From positions 1 to 64,000 of the forward strand of contig JBMYJR010000002.1 in the NCBI GenBank assembly GCA_049594615.1: a stretch of 64,000 bases of DNA, given 5' to 3'. Position numbers and translations under genes: made by a program. Of this stretch, positions 52,429-61,563 are shown piece by piece. The notes under the pieces were generated by a model that had not been told where the DNA came from, did no database searches, and saw nothing but the letters and a program-made list of their open reading frames with translations. Source of the stretch: CAXPZW01 sp049594615 (GTDB lineage Bacteria; Bacteroidota; Bacteroidia; Flavobacteriales_D; Sanyastnellaceae). Position 1 is the stretch's first letter. Each line of letters begins with the position of its first letter.

Positions 52429-55400
52429 ATGCGAATATTTTTGAACCATGCGATCATCCTGCTTGCGCTCTTGCCCTTCTCGGGCGCTGCCCAAGTGGTG
52501 ATCAACGAATTTACAGCTGCCAACTACAACGACTGGGACGTGGGCGACGAACACGACTGGATTGAGTTGTACAATACCGGCACGGCTGCCTTTGATCTGT
52601 CCGGACACTTCCTGTCGGACAACATGGACAACCCCGATAAATGGGAATTCCCTGCCGGTACCGTTTTGAACGCCGGTGAGCACGCAGTGGTGCTCTGCTC
52701 GGGCTTGGGCGACACCAACCCCTACGCTTTTGGATACATGAATTCCAACTTCCGCCTCCGCCAAACCGGCAACGAGGAAGTGGTGTTTACAGATCCTTCG
52801 GGGACCATTCTGGAGGTCTACGAGTTCAACGTGATCGGTGCGGTACAGACAGACATGTCTTGGGGCCGCAACGGCGATGGTGGTGCCGACTGGGTCATCT
52901 ATCCAGACCCCACCCCGAATAACAGCAATACTGGTCCTACTGGCACGGCGTTCGCCGCGAAGCCACAATTCAATTTGGAAGCTGGCTACTACCCAGCATC
53001 CATCGAAGTGGAAATCACAACCCCCGAAGCAGGGGCAGAGATCCGTTACACCTTGAACGGTGATGCACCCACCGCCGCGTCCACCCTGTATACCGGCCCC
53101 ATCACGGTGGCCAATACAACGGTGATTCGCTCTGTAGCCATCCATCCGGATGACAATATCTTGGACAGTTTCAATGAAACCAACACCTACTTCATTGGTG
53201 CTGATAGTCACGTGATCCCAGTGGTCAGTGTTTCAGGGGATGATATCGGCGACGGTTCTTGGCCTTGGGGCGATGGTGAGGTGTGTGCCATCGAGTTCTT
53301 TGACGAAAACGGCGTGTTCATTGACGACGCAGAAGGCGACTCCAACGAGCATGGCAACGATTCAAACGCCTACGACCAGCGCGGGTTTGATTACATCACC
53401 CGCGACCAGATGGGGTACGACCATGCCATCCACCACAACCCGTTCCCGGGCTACACCGATCGCGACGAGTACCAGCGTTTCATCTTCAAGGCTGCGGCCA
53501 ACGACAATTACAGTTTTGCCAACGGCGCGCACTGCCGTGACCTGTTCTGCCACATGATCTCCGAAGCCGGTGACATGAAGTTGGACGAACGCCGCGGCTC
53601 CTACTGCATTGTATACCTCAATGGAGAATACTGGGGCGTGTACGACATCCGCGAAAAGGCTGATGACTTGGACTACACCCGCTACTACTACGACCAACCC
53701 CGCGGTTTTGTGGATTGGCTCAAGACTTGGGGCGGTACCTGGGAAGAGTACGGTACGGGCGATGACTGGTACGACTTGGTAGACTTCATTACCGGCAACG
53801 ACATGACCGATGCGGCCAACTACGAGTACGTGGAGTCGCAGCTCAACACCAAGAGTTTGATCGATTACTTCATCTTGAACACTTACGTGGTAAGTGCCGA
53901 CTGGCTCAACTGGAACACCACTTGGTGGCGAGGACGTCATCCAGACGGCGACGCCAAGCGCTGGCGCTATGTCCTGTGGGACTTGGATGCCTCCTTTGGC
54001 CACTACGTGAACTACACCGGTATCCCTGACACTGGCCCCACCGCAGATCCATGTGACCCTGAAGGCATGGGCGACGTGGGCGGTCAAGGACACATCCCCG
54101 TACTCAACGCACTGCTGGACAACGAGGAATTCTACAGCACCTACCTCGCACGCTACGCATCGTACAGCAACACCATCTTCAGCTGTGAGTACATGAATGC
54201 GTTCTTGGACTCCATCACCGGCGTGATCGCCCCCGAGATGCAACGCCAAGTGGACGTCTGGGGAGGCACCTACGCCGGCTGGGAGGATGCCATCCAAACC
54301 ATGCGTGACTTCATCAACGACCGCTGTGCAGATGAGCTCATCGGCGGCATCGAAGATTGCTACGATGTTGAAGCAGTAACTGTGACTGTGATCATTGACG
54401 GCATCGGCCAAGTAGAAGTCGAAAACGCATTGATCAACTGGGACGAGTCTCCATGGGTGGGTACTTACTACACCGACATCGGCATTGACTTTGATGCCTT
54501 TGAGACTGCCGGTGTCTTTCTGGGTTGGGAAGTCTTGGAGGGGGACGTCACCATTGACGACCTGCTAGATCCAAGTTTCGAAACCACACTTACGGGGAAC
54601 ATCACGATTGTTGCTCACTTCGACACCAACATCGATCCGCAATTGGTCATGTACGACGTACAACCGGCAGGAGCAGGGGACATCCTTTTGGACGGGGCCT
54701 CAACAGCGCCACACGCCAACACCATCCTGACCGATGGTGGTACCCGTGTGATCACTGCTGTACCCAACGAGTGGTACGTGTTTGACGATTGGGACATCCT
54801 GAACGCCACCTTCATCCCTGGTGCTTCGGATACCACCGGAGCGGTCTTTATCAACCAGACCGATACCATCATCGCCAACTTTATAGAGATCCCTCACTTT
54901 GATGTGATGGTGGACGTTCAACCTGCAGGTGCAGGGTCCATTTCCATCGATGCGCTGGACTACCCAGACCTTCCTTGGGAAGGTACTTTGGCAGGTGAGG
55001 TAGACCTCCAGTTCGTCACCTCTCCTGTGGACGAGTGGAGTGAGTTCCAATACTGGATGGTGAACAACCACGTGGTGAGCCCAGACGAGTTCTCGGCCAA
55101 CATGGTATTGAACCTGAACCAGACCGATACCATTGTGGCGGTCTACGAAGTGACTCCACACAACGAAATCACGGTCATGATCGATCCCCCGCTTGCCGGC
55201 GCCGTGAAGCCCGGTGACGGCCCCATCGTTCAGGACAGCTGGACCGATGAGGTCGAAGCAGGCGTTAATCACTTGTATGTGGCTACGCCCATCGACTTCT
55301 GGCGATTTACCGGCTGGTCGGCCAGCAACCACAGCCCTACGCCAGACAACCGAGAGCCTGTAGTAAACTTCAATTTCTCCCAGAACGACACCATCGTGGC

Positions 55401-55707
55401 GCACTTTGAAAAAGAAGAGTTCTCGTTCTACGTGCCCAACTCTTTCTCACCTGACAACGACGGTATCAATGAAGTGTGGCAACCGGTCAGCGGTGCCATC
55501 GATGCCGACAACTACGAGGTGTGGGTGTTTGGGCGCAACGGCGAAATCGTCTTCCACTCGACCAACCCCAACCAGGTTTGGGATGGCGGCCACACCGGCG
55601 GCGACCACTACGTACAGAACGAAACTTACGCGTTCCGCATCGTGGTCAAACCGATACATGAATTGGAGCCGCGCACCATTACTGGTCACGTGACCTTGTT
55701 GCGTTAA
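52429..55707 (+). CDS. T9SS-secreted CotH-kinase protein with lamin-tail domain and type B sorting domain
   Basis: 1092 residues with signal peptide MRIFLNHAIILLALLPFSGAAQ. In order: a lamin-tail domain (about 22-140, VVINEFTAANYND...DWIELYNTG), a chitobiase C-terminal-like domain (about 183-245, IRYTLNGDAPT) and a CotH kinase domain (about 260-610). The kinase part has YLNGEYWGVYDIREK (near 395-410) and the metal-binding WDLDASFG (near 516-523). Three related beta repeats with D-QPAGAG and a terminal Q(N)DTI-A-FE follow (about 640-1000). The last 95 residues (YVPNSFSPDNDGINEVW) form the gliding-motility-associated type B domain. CotH proteins are atypical serine/threonine kinases. This one should act on extracellular or surface proteins. 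Confidence 0.92.
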   Translation: MRIFLNHAIILLALLPFSGAAQVVINEFTAANYNDWDVGDEHDWIELYNTGTAAFDLSGHFLSDNMDNPDKWEFPAGTVLNAGEHAVVLCSGLGDTNPYAFGYMNSNFRLRQTGNEEVVFTDPSGTILEVYEFNVIGAVQTDMSWGRNGDGGADWVIYPDPTPNNSNTGPTGTAFAAKPQFNLEAGYYPASIEVEITTPEAGAEIRYTLNGDAPTAASTLYTGPITVANTTVIRSVAIHPDDNILDSFNETNTYFIGADSHVIPVVSVSGDDIGDGSWPWGDGEVCAIEFFDENGVFIDDAEGDSNEHGNDSNAYDQRGFDYITRDQMGYDHAIHHNPFPGYTDRDEYQRFIFKAAANDNYSFANGAHCRDLFCHMISEAGDMKLDERRGSYCIVYLNGEYWGVYDIREKADDLDYTRYYYDQPRGFVDWLKTWGGTWEEYGTGDDWYDLVDFITGNDMTDAANYEYVESQLNTKSLIDYFILNTYVVSADWLNWNTTWWRGRHPDGDAKRWRYVLWDLDASFGHYVNYTGIPDTGPTADPCDPEGMGDVGGQGHIPVLNALLDNEEFYSTYLARYASYSNTIFSCEYMNAFLDSITGVIAPEMQRQVDVWGGTYAGWEDAIQTMRDFINDRCADELIGGIEDCYDVEAVTVTVIIDGIGQVEVENALINWDESPWVGTYYTDIGIDFDAFETAGVFLGWEVLEGDVTIDDLLDPSFETTLTGNITIVAHFDTNIDPQLVMYDVQPAGAGDILLDGASTAPHANTILTDGGTRVITAVPNEWYVFDDWDILNATFIPGASDTTGAVFINQTDTIIANFIEIPHFDVMVDVQPAGAGSISIDALDYPDLPWEGTLAGEVDLQFVTSPVDEWSEFQYWMVNNHVVSPDEFSANMVLNLNQTDTIVAVYEVTPHNEITVMIDPPLAGAVKPGDGPIVQDSWTDEVEAGVNHLYVATPIDFWRFTGWSASNHSPTPDNREPVVNFNFSQNDTIVAHFEKEEFSFYVPNSFSPDNDGINEVWQPVSGAIDADNYEVWVFGRNGEIVFHSTNPNQVWDGGHTGGDHYVQNETYAFRIVVKPIHELEPRTITGHVTLLR

Positions 55708-55710
55708 GAC

Positions 55711-56463
55711 ATGCACGTTTCCCTGGACGGACAGGCCATCTTGGTCACCGGTTCCAGCCGGGGCATCGGCCGTGAGCTTGCCATTTCATTGGCGAATTCG
55801 GGCGCCCAGGTGTGCATCCATTACAACACGTCAAAAAATGAAGCAGAGGCCTTGGCCTATGAATTAGGTCCGGGCTGCTTTGCTTTACAGGCCAATTTGG
55901 AAGACCCCGATGCGGTCGAGCGCCTCTTCTCCCAATGTGTAGATAGAGTGGGCAAATTAACGGGTCTGATCAACAATGCGGCTGTGGCCCTGAGCGCCGC
56001 ACCAAACAGTCCGCAGTGGCTCGAGTTCTGGCAACGCACCATGGACATCAATGCGCAAGCTGCTGCCCAACTTTCCATGCTTGCTGTGGCGCATTTCACT
56101 GCGAATGGAGGGGGACGTCTGGTGCACATGGCCTCCCGCGCAGCACACCGTGGCGATACGGTGGATTATTTGGCATATGCCGCCAGTAAGGCCGCTGTGG
56201 TGGCACTCAGCAAATCGCTAGCACGTGCATACGGCAAGGACAACATCCAGTCCTTTGCCCTGGCCCCCGGCTTTGTCAATACCGACATGGCCCAAGACTT
56301 TGTGGAGCAATACGGAGAAGAGTATCTACTGCAAGGCATGGCTCTTGATCAAATGACACGCCCCGAACATTTGGCGCCACTCACAACCCTCATCCTCAGT
56401 GGCATGATGGACCATGCTACGGGGCAAACGTTTGACCTGAACGCAGGCAGCTACCTACGTTAG
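55711..56463 (+). CDS. Short-chain dehydrogenase/reductase, FabG-like
   Basis: 250 residues, three bases after the CotH gene. The nucleotide-binding motif is VTGSSRGIGREL (residues 12-23) and the NNAA motif is at 88-91. The active site has Ser142, Tyr156 and Lys160 (YAASK). The segment APGFVNTDMAQ is typical of classical SDRs of the FabG type. A basic residue after the glycine motif (SR) suggests NADPH. The substrate is unknown. It may form a transcript with the upstream gene, although functions look unrelated. Confidence 0.9.
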   Translation: MHVSLDGQAILVTGSSRGIGRELAISLANSGAQVCIHYNTSKNEAEALAYELGPGCFALQANLEDPDAVERLFSQCVDRVGKLTGLINNAAVALSAAPNSPQWLEFWQRTMDINAQAAAQLSMLAVAHFTANGGGRLVHMASRAAHRGDTVDYLAYAASKAAVVALSKSLARAYGKDNIQSFALAPGFVNTDMAQDFVEQYGEEYLLQGMALDQMTRPEHLAPLTTLILSGMMDHATGQTFDLNAGSYLR

Positions 56464-56469
56464 GGCATA

Positions 56470-56497
56470 AAAAAAGGGCACCCGCTCGGACGCCCTT
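56470..56497 (-). terminator. Terminator of the YceI gene
   Basis: On the minus strand AAGGGC and GCCCTT pair around a 12-nt loop and TTTTTTT follows. It lies 25 bases past the YceI stop and just after the convergent SDR. Confidence 0.8.
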
Positions 56498-56521
56498 CAT
56501 CTCTTCGATTGAGACGTTCGC

Positions 56522-57157
56522 CTACTTTGCAGTCTCCATTTCGGTAGACGCTTCGAGGTTGAAGCCAATTTCCATGTTGTCGCCCAAGGTAGCGTCGCCC
56601 AGCGATGAGCCGTACTCAACGCCCCACTGGGTGCGGTCGATCACTACAGAGCCTTTGGCAGCCATCTTTCCGTCCAACTCGCTCATACGGATGGGGAAGC
56701 TGATTTCGCGGCTAACGCCCTTGAGTTCAAGGTTGCCGCCCAAGATGCCATCTGCGTGCTTGGTTACTGTGAAGGTGGCATAGGGGTGGGTTGCAACGTC
56801 AAAGAAATCGGGGCTGCTGAGGTGACCCACCAAATTTGCGCGTTGTTCTTTATCCTCGAGATCGGTATTGGCCATGGTGTTCATATCGATGATAACCATG
56901 CCTGAGGTAATCACACCGCCTTCAATGGTGACCTTGCCTTTCTTGATGCCAATGGTGCCGTTGTGGCCGCCGCCAATGATTTTGGTGCCTTCCCAGGTGA
57001 CCGAGCTGGCGTCGGTGCTGACAAAGTAATCGGTGCTAGTGGCTTCAGCTACAGCAGGTTCTGCAGGTGCTTGTGATTCAACAGCGGTGGTGCTTTCGCC
57101 GCATGAGGCAAACAGGGCAACACCGGCTGCAAGTGCGAAGGTGTAAATCGCTTTCAT
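56522..57157 (-). CDS. YceI-family lipoprotein
   Basis: 211 residues with lipobox LFASC (Cys19), then a low-complexity alanine/glutamate linker. From about residue 40 the sequence follows the YceI lipocalin-like fold: SSVTWEGTKIIGGGHNGTIGIKKG, then ADLEDKEQRANLVGHLSSPDFFDVATHPYATF (shown here in part as LVGHLSSPDFFDV), and GNLELKGVSREISFP. YceI proteins bind polyprenoid or amphiphilic ligands in the periplasm. Here lipidation would tether it to a membrane. Own promoter and terminator, so a single-gene unit. Confidence 0.94.
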   Translation of the reverse strand: MKAIYTFALAAGVALFASCGESTTAVESQAPAEPAVAEATSTDYFVSTDASSVTWEGTKIIGGGHNGTIGIKKGKVTIEGGVITSGMVIIDMNTMANTDLEDKEQRANLVGHLSSPDFFDVATHPYATFTVTKHADGILGGNLELKGVSREISFPIRMSELDGKMAAKGSVVIDRTQWGVEYGSSLGDATLGDNMEIGFNLEASTEMETAK

Positions 57158-57184
57158 AATTGTTTCGGATTCAGATTATGGACG

Positions 57185-57192
57185 CAAATATA
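57185..57192 (-). promoter_or_regulatory. -7 element TATATTTG of the YceI gene
   Basis: The minus-strand sequence TATATTTG fits TAnnTTTG exactly and lies 27 bases before the start codon. No TTG at 18-21 nt upstream. Confidence 0.5.
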
Positions 57193-57248
57193 TGTTTAGA
57201 ACAACAGTTGTGCATAACGTAAGTTCGCAAAATAATTGTAATCGTCCG

Positions 57249-58844
57249 CTACGCCTCGGCCAGCTTGAATTCTGATGTGAAATGGAATTCGAGGTCGGGG
57301 TAGTTTTGGCGCTCCATATCGAGCATAAACTGGCTCGGAGCGAGGAAAACATCCAACCCATCTTTGTCCTTGACCACCTCTTGGCCTTTGATGCGTTTGA
57401 ATTCCATGAGCTTCTCTTCGTTGTCTGAGGTCAACCAGCAGGCCTTGAAGTAGTTCTTGGGCTGGAATTCACATTTGGCACCGTACTCGTTCTCCAGACG
57501 GTACTTGATCACTTCAAACTGCAGCTCGCCGACGGTACCCACAATTTTTCGGTTGCCCACTGGGGTGTAGAACACCTGTGCAACACCTTCCTCAGTGAGT
57601 TGTCGAATACCTTTGTCCAACTGCTTGCTCTTCATGGGGTCTTTGTTGACCAGTTCCTTGAAGATCTCTGGCGAGAAGCTTGGGATGCCTCGGAACATGA
57701 GCGGTTCGCCTTCGGTCAGGGTATCGCCGATTTTGAAGTTTCCGGTGTCATAAAGGCCCACCACATCCCCAGGAAAGGCTTCGTCCACCACGTTTTTGGA
57801 GCTGGCCATAAAGGTGGCCGGATTGGCAAATTTGAGTTGCTTCTCCAGGCGCACGTGGGTGTAGAACTTGTTGCGCTCGAACTTGCCCGAGCACACGCGC
57901 ACAAATGCAATGCGATCGCGGTGGCGCGGATCGATGTTGGCGTGGATCTTGAACACAAAGCCCGAGAACTTGGCCTCGGTAGGTTGCACCTCACGGGTTT
58001 GCGCTTCACGCGATTTGGGAGTGGGGGCGATCTCGATGAACTTGTCGAGCATCTCCTGTACGCCAAAGTTATTCACCGCGGATCCAAAGAACACCGGGGC
58101 GAGTTTGCCTTCGCGGTAAGCTTCTATGTCAAAGTCGTCGTACACGCCGTCAACCAACTCGGCTTCTTCGCGCAGTTCGTCGGCCAGGTCTTCACCCACG
58201 AGCTGTTCCAAGCGTTCGTCGTCGAGGTCGTTGATCTCCACCACGTCCTGGGCAATCTTGGTCTTGGAGGCGTCAAACAGGTTGAGTTTCTTCTCGTAGA
58301 GCTTGTACACGCCTTTGAAGGTATGGCCTATTCCAATGGGCCAAGAGAGTGGACGCACGCGGATGTCGAGTTTTTCTTCCAACTCATCCAACAGGTCAAA
58401 AGCATCGCGGCCTTCGAGGTCCATTTTGTTGATGAAGACGATCACCGGGGTGTCGCGCATGCGGCAGACTTCCATCAGGCGCTCGGTCTGGGCCTCCACG
58501 CCTTTTACGCAGTCGATCACCAAAATGACGCTGTCCACCGCAGTCAGGGTGCGGTAGGTGTCTTCTGCAAAGTCCTTGTGACCTGGTGTGTCGAGCAGGT
58601 TCACCAGCATGTCCTTGTAGTGGAAGGCCATCACCGAGGTGGCCACCGAAATCCCACGCTGCTTCTCGATCTCCATGAAATCCGAGGCGGCGGTTTTGGT
58701 GATCTTGTTGCTCTTGACGGCACCCGCGGTTTGGATGGCGCCTCCAAACAGGAGGAGCTTCTCGGTCAGGGTGGTCTTACCCGCATCCGGGTGGGAAATG
58801 ATGGCGAAGGTTTTGCGCTTCGCGATTTCGACGTTCAAACTCAT
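57249..58844 (-). CDS. prfC: Peptide chain release factor 3
   Basis: 531 residues from MSLNVEIAKRKTFAI, the normal RF3 length; the 46-residue upstream extension crosses the promoter and was rejected. G motifs are SHPDAGKTTLTEKL, DTPGHKDFAEDT and NKMD, and SDFMEIEKQRGISVATS is the switch region characteristic of RF3. The C-terminal domain follows the family (RGIPSFSPEIFKELVNKDPMKSKQL, split over the chain; FYTPVGNRKIVGTVG). It is a GTPase that removes RF1 or RF2 from the ribosome after peptide release. Cytoplasmic. Confidence 0.97.
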   Translation of the reverse strand: MSLNVEIAKRKTFAIISHPDAGKTTLTEKLLLFGGAIQTAGAVKSNKITKTAASDFMEIEKQRGISVATSVMAFHYKDMLVNLLDTPGHKDFAEDTYRTLTAVDSVILVIDCVKGVEAQTERLMEVCRMRDTPVIVFINKMDLEGRDAFDLLDELEEKLDIRVRPLSWPIGIGHTFKGVYKLYEKKLNLFDASKTKIAQDVVEINDLDDERLEQLVGEDLADELREEAELVDGVYDDFDIEAYREGKLAPVFFGSAVNNFGVQEMLDKFIEIAPTPKSREAQTREVQPTEAKFSGFVFKIHANIDPRHRDRIAFVRVCSGKFERNKFYTHVRLEKQLKFANPATFMASSKNVVDEAFPGDVVGLYDTGNFKIGDTLTEGEPLMFRGIPSFSPEIFKELVNKDPMKSKQLDKGIRQLTEEGVAQVFYTPVGNRKIVGTVGELQFEVIKYRLENEYGAKCEFQPKNYFKACWLTSDNEEKLMEFKRIKGQEVVKDKDGLDVFLAPSQFMLDMERQNYPDLEFHFTSEFKLAEA

Positions 58845-58864
58845 GGACTCAGCGACTGGAACGG

Positions 58865-58872
58865 CAAAGGTA
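58865..58872 (-). promoter_or_regulatory. -7 element TACCTTTG of prfC
   Basis: On the minus strand TACCTTTG fits TAnnTTTG exactly, 20 bases before the start codon. No TTG at the expected distance. Support for the RF3 start at 58844. Confidence 0.5.
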
Positions 58873-58933
58873 GCAAGTCTTTCGCGTGGTGCCTTTCGGC
58901 AATTCGTACCTTTCAAGTACCAAATGAATTGCC

Positions 58934-60460
58934 GTGAAGTACCCTGTTTTTCTGGCCGCTTTACTTGTGGCCTGCACCGCATGGTCGCAAGCTGACTTGC
59001 AATCGCCTCCGGAGGTGGTGTTTTCTTCTTTCATTACCGGACTGAACGACCCGGTGCGACTGGTTCCTGCTCCCGATGGGCGCCTCTTCATCCTGGAGCA
59101 ATCCCAAGGTGACGTTGAAATCTACCAGCCCGACGGCACCTACATCGGCACCTTCCTGGACGTTTCTGGACTGATTTCAACCGGTAGCGAACGCGGCCTG
59201 TTGGGTATGGCTTTTCACCCGGATTATACTGCCAACGGCAAGTTTTACTTGAACTACACCGATGTGGGCGGAGATACCGTTGTTTCCGAATGGAGCGTTT
59301 CATCCAACCAGAATGTCGCAGATCCTGCAAGCGAGGTGGTGCTGCTGAACATTGTCCAGGATTTCTCCAACCACAACGGCGGGCACATTGCATTTGGTCC
59401 TGACGGCCACCTGTACATCGGCACGGGGGACGGCGGCTCTGGCGGTGACCCGTTGGCCCGAGCTCAAGACGGCCAAAGCCTGCTCGGCAAGATGTTGCGT
59501 ATCGCGGTGGCCGGCGACGGTACGTATACCATCCCTGCGGACAACCCTTTCCTTGGTGCACCCGGCGTACTGGATGAAATCTGGGCCATTGGCCTGCGCA
59601 ACCCTTGGAACTTCAGTTTTGACCCGTTGACTGGAGACCTCTGGAACGGTGATGTGGGCCAAGACCAATTTGAAGAAATCAGCGTGCAGTCTGGCGCCAG
59701 CACCGGTGGAGAAAACTACGGATGGCGGTGTTGGGAAGGGCTGGTGACGTTCAACACTTCAGAGTGTAGCACCTTGCCGCATCACCCTCCGGTCATCACC
59801 CACGCCCACACCGGATTTACCGGTTGGTGCAGTATCACCGGTGGATTCGTGTACCGCGGGACTGAATACCCGGGCATGGAAGGCTACTACCTCTACACCG
59901 ATTACTGTCTGGGCGAAATACACGCCCTCAAAGACGACGGCGCAGGAGGCTACAACGCCTACACGGTCAACAGCGATGGCAACTTCGGCTACGTGCATTT
60001 GGCCACGGGCACCGACGGTACAGCCTACATCGTGGATATCGGCGGCCAAGTACTCAAGGTGGAAGACGCCTGCAACACCTTGCCTGAGATTTCTTTGGAC
60101 GTTGCGGGCACCTTGGAAGTCAACCTTGCTGGCGCGACTACTTACACGTGGTACCAAGACGGCTCTGCGCTTACAGGCTCGGATGCCGAAACGTGGACTC
60201 CTGCCACGAGCGGCACATACAGCTGTTTGGTAGATGTAGATGGATGCGTACGCTTGAGCAACGCCCAAGAGGTGGCTGTGCAAGTGGGGGTGCCCGGATG
60301 CACCTACGCCAACGCGACCAACTACGAAGCCAATGCTTCGGTGGATGATGGTTCGTGCCTGTTCACGGACTCCTGTGACGCAGACCTCAACGCTGATGGC
60401 ACCATCGGCACCGCCGACATCCTAGACATTCTGGGCGCATTTGGAACAGACTGTCCTTAG
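58934..60460 (+). CDS. Secreted PQQ-dependent sugar dehydrogenase-like beta-propeller
   Basis: 508 residues from a GTG, with signal peptide MKYPVFLAALLVACTAWSQ. Residues about 25-380 form the soluble glucose/sorbosone dehydrogenase propeller: ITGLNDPVRLVPAPDGRLFI, GSERGLLGMAFHPDY, and FSNHNGGHIAFGPDGHLYIG with His147 near the catalytic position. LRNPWNFSFDP..GDLWNGDVGQD completes the pattern. An Ig-like region (about 385-455), one GCTY..NYE..DDGSC repeat and a dockerin-like tail (from Cys481) follow. It may oxidise aldose sugars outside the cell, if PQQ is available. Some relatives are lectin-like without activity. The 3' end overlaps the convergent glycosyltransferase by four bases. Confidence 0.87.
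   Translation: MKYPVFLAALLVACTAWSQADLQSPPEVVFSSFITGLNDPVRLVPAPDGRLFILEQSQGDVEIYQPDGTYIGTFLDVSGLISTGSERGLLGMAFHPDYTANGKFYLNYTDVGGDTVVSEWSVSSNQNVADPASEVVLLNIVQDFSNHNGGHIAFGPDGHLYIGTGDGGSGGDPLARAQDGQSLLGKMLRIAVAGDGTYTIPADNPFLGAPGVLDEIWAIGLRNPWNFSFDPLTGDLWNGDVGQDQFEEISVQSGASTGGENYGWRCWEGLVTFNTSECSTLPHHPPVITHAHTGFTGWCSITGGFVYRGTEYPGMEGYYLYTDYCLGEIHALKDDGAGGYNAYTVNSDGNFGYVHLATGTDGTAYIVDIGGQVLKVEDACNTLPEISLDVAGTLEVNLAGATTYTWYQDGSALTGSDAETWTPATSGTYSCLVDVDGCVRLSNAQEVAVQVGVPGCTYANATNYEANASVDDGSCLFTDSCDADLNADGTIGTADILDILGAFGTDCP
60374..60457 (+). other. Dockerin-like EF-hand C-terminal tail
   Basis: From Cys481 the end reads CDADLNADGTIGTADIL, DILGAFGTDCP, the same acidic-loop/helix/closing-cysteine form as the other four tails. 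Confidence 0.65.
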
Positions 60461-61563
60461 GACAAGAGTTTCTGCAGTTGGTCCAGCACCGCTTGCTTGG
60501 TGTAGTGCTTCAAGGCCCGCTGGTAGCCGGCCTCTGCTAAGGCATCCACCTTCTCGGGTTGGGTGCAGAGCGCTTGCAATGCACGGGTGAGTCCATGTTT
60601 CTCTTGAGGATCGAAGAGCATGCCGGCCTTACCGTGATCCAAAATCTCTGGAGTGCCGGAAGTATTGGTGCCCAGCACTGCCACTCGGCTCAACATGGCC
60701 TCCACGGTCACGTTGCCAAAGGTCTCTCCGGCCGAAGCCATCACAAACACATCCAACGCTCGGTATGCCAATGCGACCTGCGACGAATAGGGGCGTAGGT
60801 GCACCACTTTTTGGAGCCCGTGCTGTGCAATGGCTGCTTGCACCGATTTCATGTAAGCCAGGCCTTCCCCGTGGGTGGGTTCTCCCATGAGCAGCAACTG
60901 CACGTGATGTCCTTGGGCGTGTAACGCAGCCACGGCTCTCACGGCTTCAAGCTGACCCTTCAAAGGATCGATGCGACCGATGATTCCAGCGATCCACGCG
61001 TCTTCGGGCAAGTCCAATGCGGCTCGTGCTTCAGAACGGGTATGACGCTCAGGAGAGAACCGTTCGGCCTCTTGCCCCAGCGGCACCGTTGCTATGCGCG
61101 TTCTGGGAAACCGCGTTTGTGTTTCCACCTGCTGCGCCAGAAAGGGGAGTAAGGCAATCCACGTATCGATTTTGCGGAACCGCCAGGTGTGCAGCGGGTC
61201 TTTCTTGGCCACGCCCAATTGCATGGCTTGGTGGTAGACCAGTTGGAAGGGATGACGGGCAAACACCTTGGTCCACGCCAATACATCCATGTCTCGGTTG
61301 TCTCGGAACCACAGGACGTCTGGTGCAAAGGCGTTCACTTCTCGGGCCAGAGCACGGGCATGTTTCCAGTCGAAGTATTTGCGGTTGCGCGGTGTGGTCT
61401 GCACGGCCAAACCTAACTCCAAGGCACGTTGGTATACAGGTGTATCGGCCACACAAATCAGCTTGACTTCGGCACCGGCTTCGGCAAACCAATGCACGTA
61501 CCGCACGGCGTTCATTTCCAGTCCGCCCCAACTGGTGGAGCTGATGTAGGAGAGCAGGCGCAC
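60457..61563 (-). CDS. GT4-family glycosyltransferase
   Basis: 368 residues from a GTG at 61563 directly after the SDR stop. The N-terminal segment LLSYISSTSWGGLEMNAVRYVHWF is the acceptor-side GT-B start with the glycine-rich loop. IAGIIGRIDPLKGQ holds the GT4 nucleotide-sugar G-R-----KG motif. ASAGETFGNVTVEAMLS holds the E-x7-E motif. Likely transfers a sugar to a lipid or polysaccharide acceptor at the inner membrane face. Second gene of a two-gene minus-strand unit with the SDR. Its stop codon overlaps that of the sugar-dehydrogenase gene. Confidence 0.92.
   Translation of the reverse strand: MRLLSYISSTSWGGLEMNAVRYVHWFAEAGAEVKLICVADTPVYQRALELGLAVQTTPRNRKYFDWKHARALAREVNAFAPDVLWFRDNRDMDVLAWTKVFARHPFQLVYHQAMQLGVAKKDPLHTWRFRKIDTWIALLPFLAQQVETQTRFPRTRIATVPLGQEAERFSPERHTRSEARAALDLPEDAWIAGIIGRIDPLKGQLEAVRAVAALHAQGHHVQLLLMGEPTHGEGLAYMKSVQAAIAQHGLQKVVHLRPYSSQVALAYRALDVFVMASAGETFGNVTVEAMLSRVAVLGTNTSGTPEILDHGKAGMLFDPQEKHGLTRALQALCTQPEKVDALAEAGYQRALKHYTKQAVLDQLQKLLS

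Noticed and set aside
57600..58937. A 445-codon plus-strand frame opposite prfC
   Set aside because: It is the shadow of a highly biased RF3 gene. Its translation is rich in His/Val/Phe with no family features, while the minus strand encodes every RF3 motif.
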